Source of the DNA: Hydrogenophaga intermedia
Lineage (GTDB): Bacteria; Pseudomonadota; Gammaproteobacteria; Burkholderiales; Burkholderiaceae_C
DNA length: 64,000 bases
NCBI RefSeq assembly: GCF_023715105.1
Contig: NZ_JAMBNO010000016.1
Span: forward strand, 62,001 to 126,000
Reading direction: 5' to 3'
Shown: piece by piece, positions 37,529 to 46,205 of the stretch
How the letters are laid out: each line of letters opens with the position of its first letter
Position numbering within the stretch: the first letter of the stretch is position 1
Program-made: the position numbers and the translations under genes
The notes under the pieces: model-generated
Told to the model about the DNA's origin: nothing
Databases searched by the model: none
The model's input: only the letters and a program-made list of their open reading frames with translations

Positions 37529-39151
37529 ATGAACCGCCTGCTGGCCCTGGCTCTGCTGGCGGTGGTCGGCCTGCCGGTTGCCGCAGCGGCGTTGGCCGCG
37601 CTGGCCAGCGCGGCGCAGCCCGCCGCCTGGGCAGACCTGCTGCTGCAGCCCGCGCTCGGCCGGGCAGTGGCCCACACGCTGTGGACCGGCCTGTGCGCCA
37701 CAGCGCTGTCGTGGTGGTTGGCCGCTGCGCTCATCTCGCGTGCCTTCGTGCAGTGCAGCCTGCAGGCCTTGCTGCGCCACGTGCCGGCCATGCTGGCCAT
37801 GCCGCACGCGGCGATGGCCATCGGCCTGGTGTTCCTGCTCTCGCCCAGCGGCTGGCTGATGCGCGCCGTCTCGCCCGGGCTCAGCGGCTTCGAACTTCCG
37901 CCGCCCTGGCCCACCACGCAGGACCCGTGGGGCCTGGGTCTGATCCTCGCACTGGTGCTCAAGGAGGTGCCGTTCTTCCTGTGGACCGCGGCCACGCAGT
38001 TGCAGCGCGCCGATGTGGCAGCGCGCTGGCAGGCCGAGCACGCGCTGGCGCAGACACTGGGCCACGGCCCGCGGCGGGCGTTCTGGCGCGTGGTCTGGCC
38101 ACAGCTCGCACCGCGCCTGCGCTGGCCCTTGCTCGCAGTGTTGGCCTATGGGCTCACGGTGGTCGACATGGCGCTGGTGATCGGCCCGGCCGCGCCGCCC
38201 ACGCTGGCGGTCCTGGCCTGGCAATGGCTGGGTGACGTAGAGCCCGCCACGCACGCACGTGGAGCCACCGCGGGGCTGCTGCTGCTCGCACTGGTGCTGC
38301 TGTGCGCCGCGCTGTGGGCCGTTGCCGCCGCTTTCGCGCAGCGCTGGCGCGCCACGCCCGGCACGGCGGGCAGACCCGAGCACGCCGTCTCGCGTCTGGC
38401 GCCTGGGCGACGCGCATTGGTCGGGGTGTACTCGGTGGTCATGGCCGCCTTGCTCGTGGGCAGCGTGAGCGGTGTGTGGGCCTTCCCGGCCTTCTGGCCG
38501 CAAAGCCTGAGCCTGGACGCGTGGGCCTCGGTCGCGCGCAGCAGCACCACGGTGGGGCACACGCTGTGGCTGGCGCTGGCGAGTTCGGCCCTGGCGCTGG
38601 CCTGGAGCGTGGCGTGGCTTGAATGCGCGCCGCGCCGCTGGGACAACGCCGCGCGCGCGCTTCTCTACCTGCCGATCCTGCTGCCCGCGGTGCTGTGGGT
38701 GGTGGGGCTGTACCGGGTGGGGCTGTGGCTGCGCTGGGAGGGCAGCGCCGCCGGGCTGCTGCTCGCGCACACGACGATGGTGCTGCCCTATGTGCTGATT
38801 GCGCTGAGCCCGGCCTACCTCGGCTTCGATCCGCGCTACGCGCAACTCAACGCCAGCCTGGGCCATGGGCGCTGGCGCCTGCTGTGGCAAGTGAAATGGC
38901 CGCTGCTCAAGCGCTCGATCGCGGCCAGCGCGGCGGTGGGATTCGCGGTCAGCGTGGCGCAGTACCTGCCCACGCTGTATCTGGGCGCGGGCCGCTTTGC
39001 CACCGTGACCACCGAGGCGGTGAACCTCGCGGCCGCCGGTCAACGCTCGCTCACCGCGGCCTACGCGGTGCTGCAGTTCACACTGCCGGTGCTGGGCTTT
39101 GCGCTGGCGGCCTGGGTGGGGCGGCCGCGCCGCTTCAGAATCGCGGCATGA
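37529..39151 (+). CDS. ynjC: YnjC-like ABC transporter permease (fused two-domain)
   Basis: 540 residues. The permease carries two BPD-type membrane domains in tandem, about 12 transmembrane helices in all. The EAA-like loops are RWQAEHALAQTLGHGPRRAF and QLNASLGHGRWRLLWQVKWP. Such fusions are typical of YnjC and the iron/thiamine permeases. The start at 37529 is 7 bp after ynjB; its stop overlaps ynjD by 4 bp (ATGA). Substrate unknown. Confidence 0.88.
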   Translation: MNRLLALALLAVVGLPVAAAALAALASAAQPAAWADLLLQPALGRAVAHTLWTGLCATALSWWLAAALISRAFVQCSLQALLRHVPAMLAMPHAAMAIGLVFLLSPSGWLMRAVSPGLSGFELPPPWPTTQDPWGLGLILALVLKEVPFFLWTAATQLQRADVAARWQAEHALAQTLGHGPRRAFWRVVWPQLAPRLRWPLLAVLAYGLTVVDMALVIGPAAPPTLAVLAWQWLGDVEPATHARGATAGLLLLALVLLCAALWAVAAAFAQRWRATPGTAGRPEHAVSRLAPGRRALVGVYSVVMAALLVGSVSGVWAFPAFWPQSLSLDAWASVARSSTTVGHTLWLALASSALALAWSVAWLECAPRRWDNAARALLYLPILLPAVLWVVGLYRVGLWLRWEGSAAGLLLAHTTMVLPYVLIALSPAYLGFDPRYAQLNASLGHGRWRLLWQVKWPLLKRSIAASAAVGFAVSVAQYLPTLYLGAGRFATVTTEAVNLAAAGQRSLTAAYAVLQFTLPVLGFALAAWVGRPRRFRIAA

Positions 39152-39780
39152 CGCTGACGGTTCACCTCGAACGCCTGGGCACGCCCGAGCGCTCTTTCCT
39201 GCAATCGCTGCACCTGTCGGTCAAGCCGGGGGAGATCCTCACGCTCATGGGGCCCAGCGGCTGCGGCAAGAGTTCGCTGCTGGCTGCCATTGCCGGCACC
39301 CTGGGCGAGGGCATTCGTTTCGACGGCTCGGTGCATCTCGATGGCGAGCCGATCGACCAGTTGCCCACGCACCGACGCGGCGTGGGCCTGCTGTTCCAGG
39401 ACGACTTGCTGTTCGCCCACATGAGCGTGGCCGAGAACCTGCTCTTCGCGTTGCCCGCGGGGCCACGGGCGCCGCGCGATGCCGCGGTCCAGGCGGCGCT
39501 GGCAGAAGCCGGCCTGCAGGGCCTGGGCGAGCGCGACCCGGCCACGCTCTCGGGCGGGCAGCGCGCGCGCGTGGCGCTCATGCGTGCGCTGCTGGCGCGC
39601 CCGCGCGCGCTGCTGCTGGACGAACCATTCTCGCGCCTGGATGCCGCGCTGCGCGAGCAGGTGCGCGGCTTCGTGTTCGAACACGCGCGCCAGCGCGCCA
39701 TTCCCGTGTTGCTGGTCACGCACGAACGCGACGACATCGCCGACCCGGCGCGTGTGATCGATCTGGGCCAGCATGCTTGA
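39148..39780 (+). CDS. ynjD: YnjD-like ABC transporter ATP-binding protein
   Basis: 210 residues. Walker A is LMGPSGCGKSSLLAAIAGTL, Q-loop GLLFQDDLLFAHMSVAENLL, signature LSGGQRARVALMRALLARPR, Walker B ALLLDEPFSRLD, and H-loop VLLVTHERDD. It completes the YnjBCD importer. The ynjF-like gene overlaps its 3' end by 8 bp. In E. coli a rhodanese gene (ynjE) sits between ynjD and ynjF; here it is missing. Confidence 0.9.
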   Translation: MTLTVHLERLGTPERSFLQSLHLSVKPGEILTLMGPSGCGKSSLLAAIAGTLGEGIRFDGSVHLDGEPIDQLPTHRRGVGLLFQDDLLFAHMSVAENLLFALPAGPRAPRDAAVQAALAEAGLQGLGERDPATLSGGQRARVALMRALLARPRALLLDEPFSRLDAALREQVRGFVFEHARQRAIPVLLVTHERDDIADPARVIDLGQHA

Positions 39781-40378
39781 CCGCGCCATCCAGCAAGGCC
39801 TGCGTTCGCTCTTCACGCGGGCCGCGCGGCAACTGGTGAGCCTGGGCATCGGCGCGGACGCGTTGAGCTGGACCGGCTTCGCGTTCGGCATCGCTGCCGC
39901 GGTTTGCATCGCCTTCTCGCAGTTCCACGCTGGCCTCGCGCTGCTGCTCGCCTCACGCCTGATGGACGGGCTCGACGGTGCGGTGGCGCGCGCCACCACA
40001 CCCACCGACCGCGGCGGCTTCCTCGACATCACGCTCGACTTTTTGTTCTACGCCGCCATCCCGCTCGGCTTCGCGTTCGCCGACCCCGCCGCCAACGCCC
40101 TGCCCGCGGCCGTGCTGCTGGCGAGCTTCATCGGCACCGGCAGCAGCTTCCTCGCTTTCGCGGCCCTGGCCGCGCAGCGCGGCCTGCAGGACTCGGCCCT
40201 GCCCGGCAAGAGCTTCTACTTCCTCGGCGGCCTGACCGAGGCCACCGAGACGATCACGGCCTTCGCGCTGATGTGCCTGTTCCCGGCGTGGTTCCCGGTG
40301 ATCGCGGGTATCTTTGCCGGCCTGTGTGCGATCACCACCGTCACGCGCCTGGTGTGGGGCTGGCAGCGTCTGCGCTGA
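39773..40378 (+). CDS. ynjF: YnjF-like CDP-alcohol phosphatidyltransferase
   Basis: 201 residues. It is an integral membrane enzyme with the CDP-alcohol phosphotransferase signature DGLDGAVARATTPTDRGGFL followed by the two catalytic aspartates (DITLD). About six transmembrane helices are visible. The family transfers a phospho-alcohol from CDP-linked donors; the acceptor for YnjF members is unknown. It overlaps ynjD by 8 bp and so belongs to the same transcript. Strong synteny with E. coli ynjBCDEF supports the name. Confidence 0.87.
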   Translation: MLDRAIQQGLRSLFTRAARQLVSLGIGADALSWTGFAFGIAAAVCIAFSQFHAGLALLLASRLMDGLDGAVARATTPTDRGGFLDITLDFLFYAAIPLGFAFADPAANALPAAVLLASFIGTGSSFLAFAALAAQRGLQDSALPGKSFYFLGGLTEATETITAFALMCLFPAWFPVIAGIFAGLCAITTVTRLVWGWQRLR

Positions 40379-40455
40379 ACGAGCCGGGCACACGCTGCGT
40401 TTGCAAGATTTCCAACGGCAAAGCGACCCATCCGCATCCCCACCGAAGCCCTGTC

Positions 40456-42627
40456 GTGACCCTTCGCAAAACCTTGCTGCTGCTGACCCTGGCCAGCGCG
40501 CTCGCGCTCTTCTGGGCCTTCGATCTCGGCCGCTTCCTGAGCCTGGAGCAACTCAAGGCCAGTCAGGCCGGGCTTGCAGCGCTCTACCAGCGCCACCCGT
40601 GGCAAGTGGCGGGCGCCTACTTCGGCATCTATGTGCTGGCCACGGCACTCTCGCTGCCGGGGGCGGTCCTGCTCACGCTGGCCGGTGGCGCGCTGTTCGG
40701 CCTGCTCTGGGGCACGGTGATCGTGTCCTTCGCGTCCAGTGTGGGGGCGACGCTGGCGTTCCTGGCCTCGCGCTTCCTGCTGCGCGATGTGGTGCGCGAG
40801 CGATTCGGCCGGCGCCTGGCCGAGATCGACCGCGGTCTCGAACGCGACGGCGCGTTCTACCTGTTCACGCTGCGGCTGATTCCGGTGGTGCCCTTCTTCC
40901 TCATCAACCTGCTGATGGGCCTCACGCGCATGAAGACCCTGACTTTCCACGCAGTGAGCCAGGTCGGCATGCTCGCGGGCACGCTGGTCTATGTGAACGC
41001 GGGCACGCAGCTGGCGCGGCTGGATTCGCTGCAGGGCATCCTGAGCCCGGCGCTGATCGGCTCGTTCGTGCTGCTCGGCCTGTTCCCCCTGATCGCGCGC
41101 CGGCTCGTCGCCGCATGGCAGCAGCGCAGGGCAACTGCGCGCTGGCGCGGCGTGCGCCCGCGCCACTTCGATCGCAACCTCATCGTCATCGGCGCTGGCG
41201 CGGGCGGGCTGGTCACGGCCTACATCGCGGCCGCCGTGAAGGCGCGCGTAACGCTGGTGGAAGCGCACAAGATGGGCGGCGACTGCCTCAATTACGGCTG
41301 CGTGCCGAGCAAGGCGCTGATCCGCAGCGCGAAGCTGGCGCACCAGATGCGCCACGGCGCGCGCTACGGGCTGCACGACACGGAACCGGTGCTGTCGTTT
41401 CGCGCGGTGATGCAACGCGTGCGCGACGTGATCCGCGACATCGAACCGCACGACAGCGTGGAACGCTACACCGGCCTCGGGGTGGAGGTGCTGCAGGGTC
41501 ACGCTCGTCTGGTCGATCCATGGACGGTGGAGATCGCGCTCAACGGTGGCGGCACACAGCGGCTCACGGCGCGCAGCATCGTACTGGCCACCGGTGCGCG
41601 GCCCTTCGTGCCACCGCTGCCCGGCATTGAGCAGGTGGACTGCGTCACCAGCGACACGCTCTGGGACCGCTTCGCCGCGCTCGACCACCCGCCCGCGCGC
41701 CTGGTGGTGCTGGGCGGCGGGCCGATCGGCTGCGAGCTCGCACAAGCCTTCGCGCGCCTGGGCTCGCAGGTCACGCTGGTGGAGATGGCGCCGCGTCTGC
41801 TGCTGCGCGAGGACGAGGACGTGAGCGCTTTCGCCCTGAAGACGCTGCAGGGCGACGGAGTACAGGTGCGCACCGGACAACGTGCGCTGCGCTGCGAGCG
41901 CAATGGCGAGGAAGATGGCGGCACCCAGTGGCTGGTGGTCGACAACGCCGGCCGCGAGGAACGCATTGCCTTCGACCACCTGATCTGCGCGGTGGGACGC
42001 GTCGCGCGGCTGGAGGGTTTCGGCCTGACCGAGCTGGGCATTCCCACCGGGCGCGTGATCGAGACCAACGAATACCTGCAGACGATCTACCCGCACATCT
42101 ACGTGGTGGGTGACGCAGCGGGACCGTACCAGCTCACCCACGTGGCAGCGCACCAAGCCTGGTACGCCGCGGTCAACGCGCTGTTCGGCGAATGGCGCCG
42201 CTTCAAGGTGGACTACCGCGTCATCCCCTGGACAACCTTCATCGACCCCGAGGTGGCGCGCGTGGGACTCAACGAGCAGGAAGCGCGCGAGCACGGGCTT
42301 GCGTTCGAGATCACGCGCTTCGACATCGGCGAGCTTGACCGCGCGATCGCCGACAGCGAGGCGAGCGGCTTCGTGAAGGTGCTCACCGAGCCGGGCAAGG
42401 ACCGCATCCTGGGCGTGACCATCGTGGGTGCGCACGCCGGTGAACTGCTGGCCGAGTACGTGCTGGCCATGAAGCACGGGCTGGGGCTCAACAAGGTGCT
42501 CGGCACGATCCACACCTACCCCACCCTGGCCGAAGCCAACAAATACGCGGCTGGCACGTGGAAACGCGCCCATGCGCCGCAGGGCCTGCTGCGCTGGGTG
42601 CAGCGCTACCACGACTGGAAGCGATGA
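40456..42627 (+). CDS. Fused TVP38/TMEM64 membrane protein and FAD-dependent pyridine-nucleotide-disulfide oxidoreductase
   Basis: 723 residues with two domains. Residues 1-225 form a TVP38/TMEM64 (SNARE-associated, DedA-related) membrane domain with about six helices and the conserved LTLAGGALFGLLWGTVIVSF and FYLFTLRLIPVVPFFLINLL. From 240 on is a full dihydrolipoamide/mercuric-reductase-type flavoenzyme. It has FAD motif NLIVIGAGAGGLVTAYIAAA, redox cysteines 277 and 282 (GGDCLNYGCVPSKAL), NAD(P) motif LVVLGGGPIGCELAQAFARL and C-terminal active-site His-Glu (HTYPTLAEANKYA). The start is the GTG at 40456. It overlaps the DUF3047 gene by 4 bp. Fusions like this occur in other proteobacteria; the substrate is unknown. 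A link with selenium or metal oxyanions is discussed in the findings and is inference. Confidence 0.88.
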   Translation: MTLRKTLLLLTLASALALFWAFDLGRFLSLEQLKASQAGLAALYQRHPWQVAGAYFGIYVLATALSLPGAVLLTLAGGALFGLLWGTVIVSFASSVGATLAFLASRFLLRDVVRERFGRRLAEIDRGLERDGAFYLFTLRLIPVVPFFLINLLMGLTRMKTLTFHAVSQVGMLAGTLVYVNAGTQLARLDSLQGILSPALIGSFVLLGLFPLIARRLVAAWQQRRATARWRGVRPRHFDRNLIVIGAGAGGLVTAYIAAAVKARVTLVEAHKMGGDCLNYGCVPSKALIRSAKLAHQMRHGARYGLHDTEPVLSFRAVMQRVRDVIRDIEPHDSVERYTGLGVEVLQGHARLVDPWTVEIALNGGGTQRLTARSIVLATGARPFVPPLPGIEQVDCVTSDTLWDRFAALDHPPARLVVLGGGPIGCELAQAFARLGSQVTLVEMAPRLLLREDEDVSAFALKTLQGDGVQVRTGQRALRCERNGEEDGGTQWLVVDNAGREERIAFDHLICAVGRVARLEGFGLTELGIPTGRVIETNEYLQTIYPHIYVVGDAAGPYQLTHVAAHQAWYAAVNALFGEWRRFKVDYRVIPWTTFIDPEVARVGLNEQEAREHGLAFEITRFDIGELDRAIADSEASGFVKVLTEPGKDRILGVTIVGAHAGELLAEYVLAMKHGLGLNKVLGTIHTYPTLAEANKYAAGTWKRAHAPQGLLRWVQRYHDWKR

Positions 42628-43397
42628 AGCACACGCGCAACCATGGCCCGCGCTGTGCGCTGCTCAGCGCCTTGCTCGCAGGCGGCTTGCAGGCACAGCC
42701 ACTGCCGGCCGAACTGCCGCCCCTGCTGGACACCGGGGGCGGACTTGCTGCGCCATGGCGTGTGCTGGCGTACCCCAAGGCGCACCGCCAGATCCCGCCC
42801 ACCCGGTTCGTACCGGGCACGCGCGACGGTATGCGCGGTGTGCAGGTGATCGCCGATCGCTCGTACGGCACGCTGGCCCTGTCGCTGCCGCCCACGCCGC
42901 CCACGCCGCCGATACCGCTGCAATGGCGCTGGCGGCTCGAGCGCCCGCTGGCGCTGGGCGCCGACGCGCCCGATCTGTTCCAGAAGGCGGGCGATGACGC
43001 CGCACTCAAGGTCTGCGCGATGTTCGATCATCCGATGGAGCGCGTGCCCTTCTTCGAGCGGCAGGTGCTGCGCCTGGCGCGCAACGCCGCTGGCGAGGCG
43101 TTGCCGGCCGCGACCGTCTGCTACGTGTGGGACCAACGCCATGCGCCGGACACCGAGGGCGACAACCCCTACAGCCGCCGCGTGCGTTTCGTGGTGCTGC
43201 GAGGCCGCGACGACGCCACCGGCCGATGGGTGAGCGAGCAGCGCGACCTGGCCGGTGATTTCCTGCGGCTGTTCGGCGATGAACATCCCGCCGGGCGGCC
43301 CGCGCCTGCGCTCACGCAGCTCGTGATCGGTGCCGACGCCGACAACACCGCCTCCAGCAGCGAGGGTTGGGTCGCCGACGTGCAGTGGGCGCGCTGA
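42624..43397 (+). CDS. Secreted DUF3047-type protein
   Basis: 257 residues. A signal peptide is visible (CALLSALLAGGLQAQP). The mature protein matches DUF3047: QWRWRLERPLALGADAPDLF, GDDAALKVCAMFD and the YVWDQRHAPD block are recognisable. A Pro-rich SLPPTPPTPPIPLQW insert is unusual. No enzymatic motif is known for the family. The ATG overlaps the stop of the TVP38-oxidoreductase gene, so it is translated from the same mRNA. Periplasmic location predicted; function unknown. Confidence 0.78.
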   Translation: MKHTRNHGPRCALLSALLAGGLQAQPLPAELPPLLDTGGGLAAPWRVLAYPKAHRQIPPTRFVPGTRDGMRGVQVIADRSYGTLALSLPPTPPTPPIPLQWRWRLERPLALGADAPDLFQKAGDDAALKVCAMFDHPMERVPFFERQVLRLARNAAGEALPAATVCYVWDQRHAPDTEGDNPYSRRVRFVVLRGRDDATGRWVSEQRDLAGDFLRLFGDEHPAGRPAPALTQLVIGADADNTASSSEGWVADVQWAR

Positions 43398-43420
43398 AGT
43401 CCGACGTACCATCGCCGCCC

Positions 43421-44623
43421 ATGCACAGCGGCATCCGTCGTCTCCTTCTACTGGGCGCGGGCCACGCGCACCTGCACGTGCTGGCGCGCCTGGCCGAGTA
43501 CCACCCGGCCGATCTGCAGGTGACGCTCATCACCCCCTTCGACACCCAGACCTACAGCGGCATGGTGCCGGGCCTGGTGGCTGGGCACTACAGCAAGGCC
43601 GAGGTGCAGATCCCGCTGGCGCCGCTGCTGCAGGCCGGGCACGTGCGATGGCTGGCCGGCCGTTGCACGGGCATCGACGCCGCGGCGTCGCGCGTGACCT
43701 GGCAGGCCGAGGGCGATGCGGTGGCGCAGACGTTCAACTACGACCTGCTCTCCATCGACACCGGCGCCGTGCTTCGACCCGAGCGCATGGACGCCGAGAT
43801 GCCGGGCGCCCGCCGCCACGCACTGGCCTTGCGACCGATCGAGACCTTCGCTGCGCTGTGGCCCGACGTGGTGGCGCTCTCGCGCGAGCGCGCGCTCTCG
43901 CTGGCGGTGATCGGTGCCGGTGCGGCCGGCATCGAGACCGTGTTCGCCGCCGCGGCCTGCCTGCGACGCGAAGGTGTGCCCGGCGCCACCTTCACGCTGA
44001 TCACCGGCGGGCCCGAGGTGGGCAGTGGCTACGGCATCGGCGTGCGCGAACGCGTGCTGCGACGGCTGCGGCGTGAAGGCATCCAGGTGCTGCGCGAACC
44101 CTGCGTGGGCATCGACGCGCAAGGCGTGCGCCTGGGCAATGGCGCGCTGCTGTGTTGCGACGTGCCCCTGCTGGCCATCGGCACGCACGCACCGGCCTGG
44201 CTCGAAGGCAGCGGCCTGGGCTTGTGCGGGCAGGGTCATGTGCTGGTGAACCGCTATCAGCAAAGCGTGAGCCACCCCAACGTGTTCGCCGCTGGCGACG
44301 TGGCCACGCGCGACGATGCGCCCCACGCACGCAGCGGCGTGTACGCGGTACGCGCCGGCCCACCGCTGGCGCACAACCTGTTCGCCACACTCGAACAACA
44401 ACCACTCAAGGCACACCGTGTGCCGCAGCGCACCCTCAACCTGCTGTCGTGCGGGCCGGGCCACGCGATCGCGAGCTGGGGGCCGCTCCACGCCGAGGGC
44501 GCCTGGGTGTGGCGCTGGAAGGACCGCATCGACCAACGGTTCGTGGGGTCTTATCAACGGAACGTGCCCGCGCGCACCCACCCAGCGTCACCACAAACGA
44601 AGGACGTTGGTACCCCGCCGTGA
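43421..44623 (+). CDS. SelD-associated pyridine nucleotide-disulfide oxidoreductase family protein
   Basis: 400 residues. It is an NDH-2-like flavoprotein with FAD motif LLLLGAGHAHLHVLARLAEY, the TYSGMVPGLVAGHY segment, second dinucleotide motif LAVIGAGAAGIETVFAA and C-terminal FAAGDVATRDD. The GAGHAHLHVL start and SGMVPG motif mark the subgroup that in many bacteria is fused to, or lies beside, selenophosphate synthetase SelD. Here selD (senC) lies 1.6 kb away on the opposite strand. No redox-active cysteine pair is seen. Probable role: electron transfer linked to selenium or sulfur handling. The biochemical substrate is not established. Confidence 0.82.
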   Translation: MHSGIRRLLLLGAGHAHLHVLARLAEYHPADLQVTLITPFDTQTYSGMVPGLVAGHYSKAEVQIPLAPLLQAGHVRWLAGRCTGIDAAASRVTWQAEGDAVAQTFNYDLLSIDTGAVLRPERMDAEMPGARRHALALRPIETFAALWPDVVALSRERALSLAVIGAGAAGIETVFAAAACLRREGVPGATFTLITGGPEVGSGYGIGVRERVLRRLRREGIQVLREPCVGIDAQGVRLGNGALLCCDVPLLAIGTHAPAWLEGSGLGLCGQGHVLVNRYQQSVSHPNVFAAGDVATRDDAPHARSGVYAVRAGPPLAHNLFATLEQQPLKAHRVPQRTLNLLSCGPGHAIASWGPLHAEGAWVWRWKDRIDQRFVGSYQRNVPARTHPASPQTKDVGTPP

Positions 44624-44624
44624 G

Positions 44625-44672
44625 ACGGGGAATGGGGGTGGCGACGTAGACTGCGCCATACCCCTATCCCGT
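44625..44672. repeat. Long imperfect inverted repeat in front of the DUF4399 gene
   Basis: Two 19-nt arms (44625-44643 and 44654-44672) pair over 14 Watson-Crick and 2 wobble positions with no bulge, around a 10-nt loop. It begins two bases after the upstream stop codon and ends 10 bases before the next ATG. There is no U-tract. It may be a leader structure, an operator or a factor-assisted terminator. Confidence 0.6.
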
Positions 44673-44682
44673 ATCGCTCGTC

Positions 44683-45498
44683 ATGCTTCACCCCGATCGT
44701 TCTGCCACCGCCCGCCTGCTGGTGGTGCTTGCCCTGCTGCTGCCGCTGCCGTTGCGGGCACAGGCCCCCGCCACCGAAACACGCGCCCTTCACCCCTGGC
44801 AGGTGCCCGGGCCGCGCCTGTCGGCCGAGGCCTATTTCACCAACCTCAAGGACGGTGATCGCATCGAGACGCCTTACCTGGTGAAGTTCGGCCTCTCGGG
44901 CGGCTGGGGCCTGGCGCCCATTGCCCAGGCCGGCCAGGGCAAGAGCGGCCACCACCACCTGCTGGTCAATCGCGACCTGCCACTCAACTTCAAGGAAGCA
45001 CTGCCGTTCAACGACCAGTACATCCACTTCGGCAAGGGGCAGATGGAGACCGTGCTCACGCTGCCGCCGGGCGAGTACACCCTGCGCATGCTGCTGGCCG
45101 ACCAGCAGCACCTGCCGCACTTCGTCTACAGCAAGCCGACGAAGATCACCGTCACGCGCAAGAACGACACGCCGCCCGCGTCGCTGCAGAAGAAGGGCAT
45201 TGAGATCGGCCTGGACGCGCCGTCGGCGCGCGCGCCGGTGCGTGTGCAGTTCCACGCCTCGATGCTCGACGTGGCGCAGATGGGGCAGAAGATCGCGAAC
45301 ACCGGGCACTTTCGCCTCACGGTGACCGGCGAAGGCAGCAATGCCGCGCCCGCGGTGATGGATTTCGTCGATGGTGAAACCGAGGTCTGGCTCGCGCCGC
45401 CCGCGGGCCGCTACACGCTCAAGCTCGACATGCTCGACAACGCCGACGGCCGCAAGCCGATGGCCGAACCGGTGACGGCGAAGCTCGAGGTGCGCTGA
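44683..45498 (+). CDS. Secreted DUF4399-type protein
   Basis: 271 residues. The signal peptide is LLVVLALLLPLPLRAQA. Residues ~48-155 form a typical DUF4399 domain with the conserved GKSGHHHLLVNRDL and IHFGKGQMETVLTLPPGEYT. A second, weaker copy may occupy ~160-271: IEIGLDAPSARAPVRVQF and WLAPPAGRYTLKLDM echo the first. Family function is unknown; the His-rich GHHHLL motif suggests metal binding. No ribosome-binding site is visible before ATG 44683, and a strong inverted repeat fills the leader. It converges on the HAD gene with a 2-bp gap. Confidence 0.8.
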   Translation: MLHPDRSATARLLVVLALLLPLPLRAQAPATETRALHPWQVPGPRLSAEAYFTNLKDGDRIETPYLVKFGLSGGWGLAPIAQAGQGKSGHHHLLVNRDLPLNFKEALPFNDQYIHFGKGQMETVLTLPPGEYTLRMLLADQQHLPHFVYSKPTKITVTRKNDTPPASLQKKGIEIGLDAPSARAPVRVQFHASMLDVAQMGQKIANTGHFRLTVTGEGSNAAPAVMDFVDGETEVWLAPPAGRYTLKLDMLDNADGRKPMAEPVTAKLEVR

Positions 45499-45500
45499 GC

Positions 45501-46205
45501 TCAGCAGCCGAGCTGATCGGCCAGGTGCACCAGGTCGCGCGCGTGCCAGGTGTTGGCCGCATCGGGCGACACGTCCTTCACGCGCCTGGCACCAAACTCC
45601 AGCGGCCGCTCGATATAGGCCGTGGCCAGACCGCAGGCGCGCGCGGCGTCCAGATCGTCCTGGTGCGCAGCCACCAGCATCACCTGCGCGGGTGAGACGT
45701 CGAACACCTCGGCCACGCCGAGGTAGGTGCGCGGGTCGGGCTTGTAGGCGCGGAACACCTCGGCCGAAAGCACGCAGTCCCAGGGCAGTCCGGCGCGCTT
45801 GGCCATGTTCGTGAGCAAGCCGATGTTGCCGTTGGACAGCGAGGCGATGGTGAAGCGCGTCTTGAGCCGCGTGAGCCCGGCCACGCTGTCGGGCCAGGCA
45901 TCGAGCCGGTGCCACACACGGTTCAGGTGTGCGCGCTCGGCCTCGGCCAGATGCGCCAGGCCGAAGCGCGGCAGGATGTCATCGAGGATGCCGCGGTGCA
46001 GTGCGTCGAGCTTGACGAAGCCGATCTCGCCGCTGCGCACGCGCTGCATCGCGGGCTGGTAACCAGCGCGCCATGCCAGCGCAAAGGCATCGGCATCGAC
46101 CTGCGGGTACAGCGACGACACCTCGCGCACGATGCTGCCGTGCCAGTCGACCACGGTGCCGAAGATGTCGAAGACGAGGATGGAGATCGGTGCGGTCAAG
46201 GTCAC
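45501..46205 (-). CDS. HAD-superfamily hydrolase, haloacid dehalogenase type II-like
   Basis: 234 residues. HAD motif I is ILVFDIFGTVVDWHG (nucleophile Asp), motif II TIASLSNGNIGLL, motif III Lys in RAYKPDPRTYLG, and motif IV VAAHQDDLDAARACG. The combination matches L-2-haloacid dehalogenases and related hydrolases. The start is the GTG at 46205, whose bases overlap the stop of senC (GTGA). It is therefore the third gene of a senB-senC-HAD operon. A part in selenosugar or phosphate removal during selenoneine synthesis is conceivable but unproven; a stand-alone dehalogenase or phosphatase is the alternative. Confidence 0.83.
   Translation of the reverse strand: MTLTAPISILVFDIFGTVVDWHGSIVREVSSLYPQVDADAFALAWRAGYQPAMQRVRSGEIGFVKLDALHRGILDDILPRFGLAHLAEAERAHLNRVWHRLDAWPDSVAGLTRLKTRFTIASLSNGNIGLLTNMAKRAGLPWDCVLSAEVFRAYKPDPRTYLGVAEVFDVSPAQVMLVAAHQDDLDAARACGLATAYIERPLEFGARRVKDVSPDAANTWHARDLVHLADQLGC

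Noticed and set aside
40216-42612. 798-residue open frame opposite the TVP38-oxidoreductase gene
   Set aside because: Antisense shadow of a gene with clear FAD and redox motifs.
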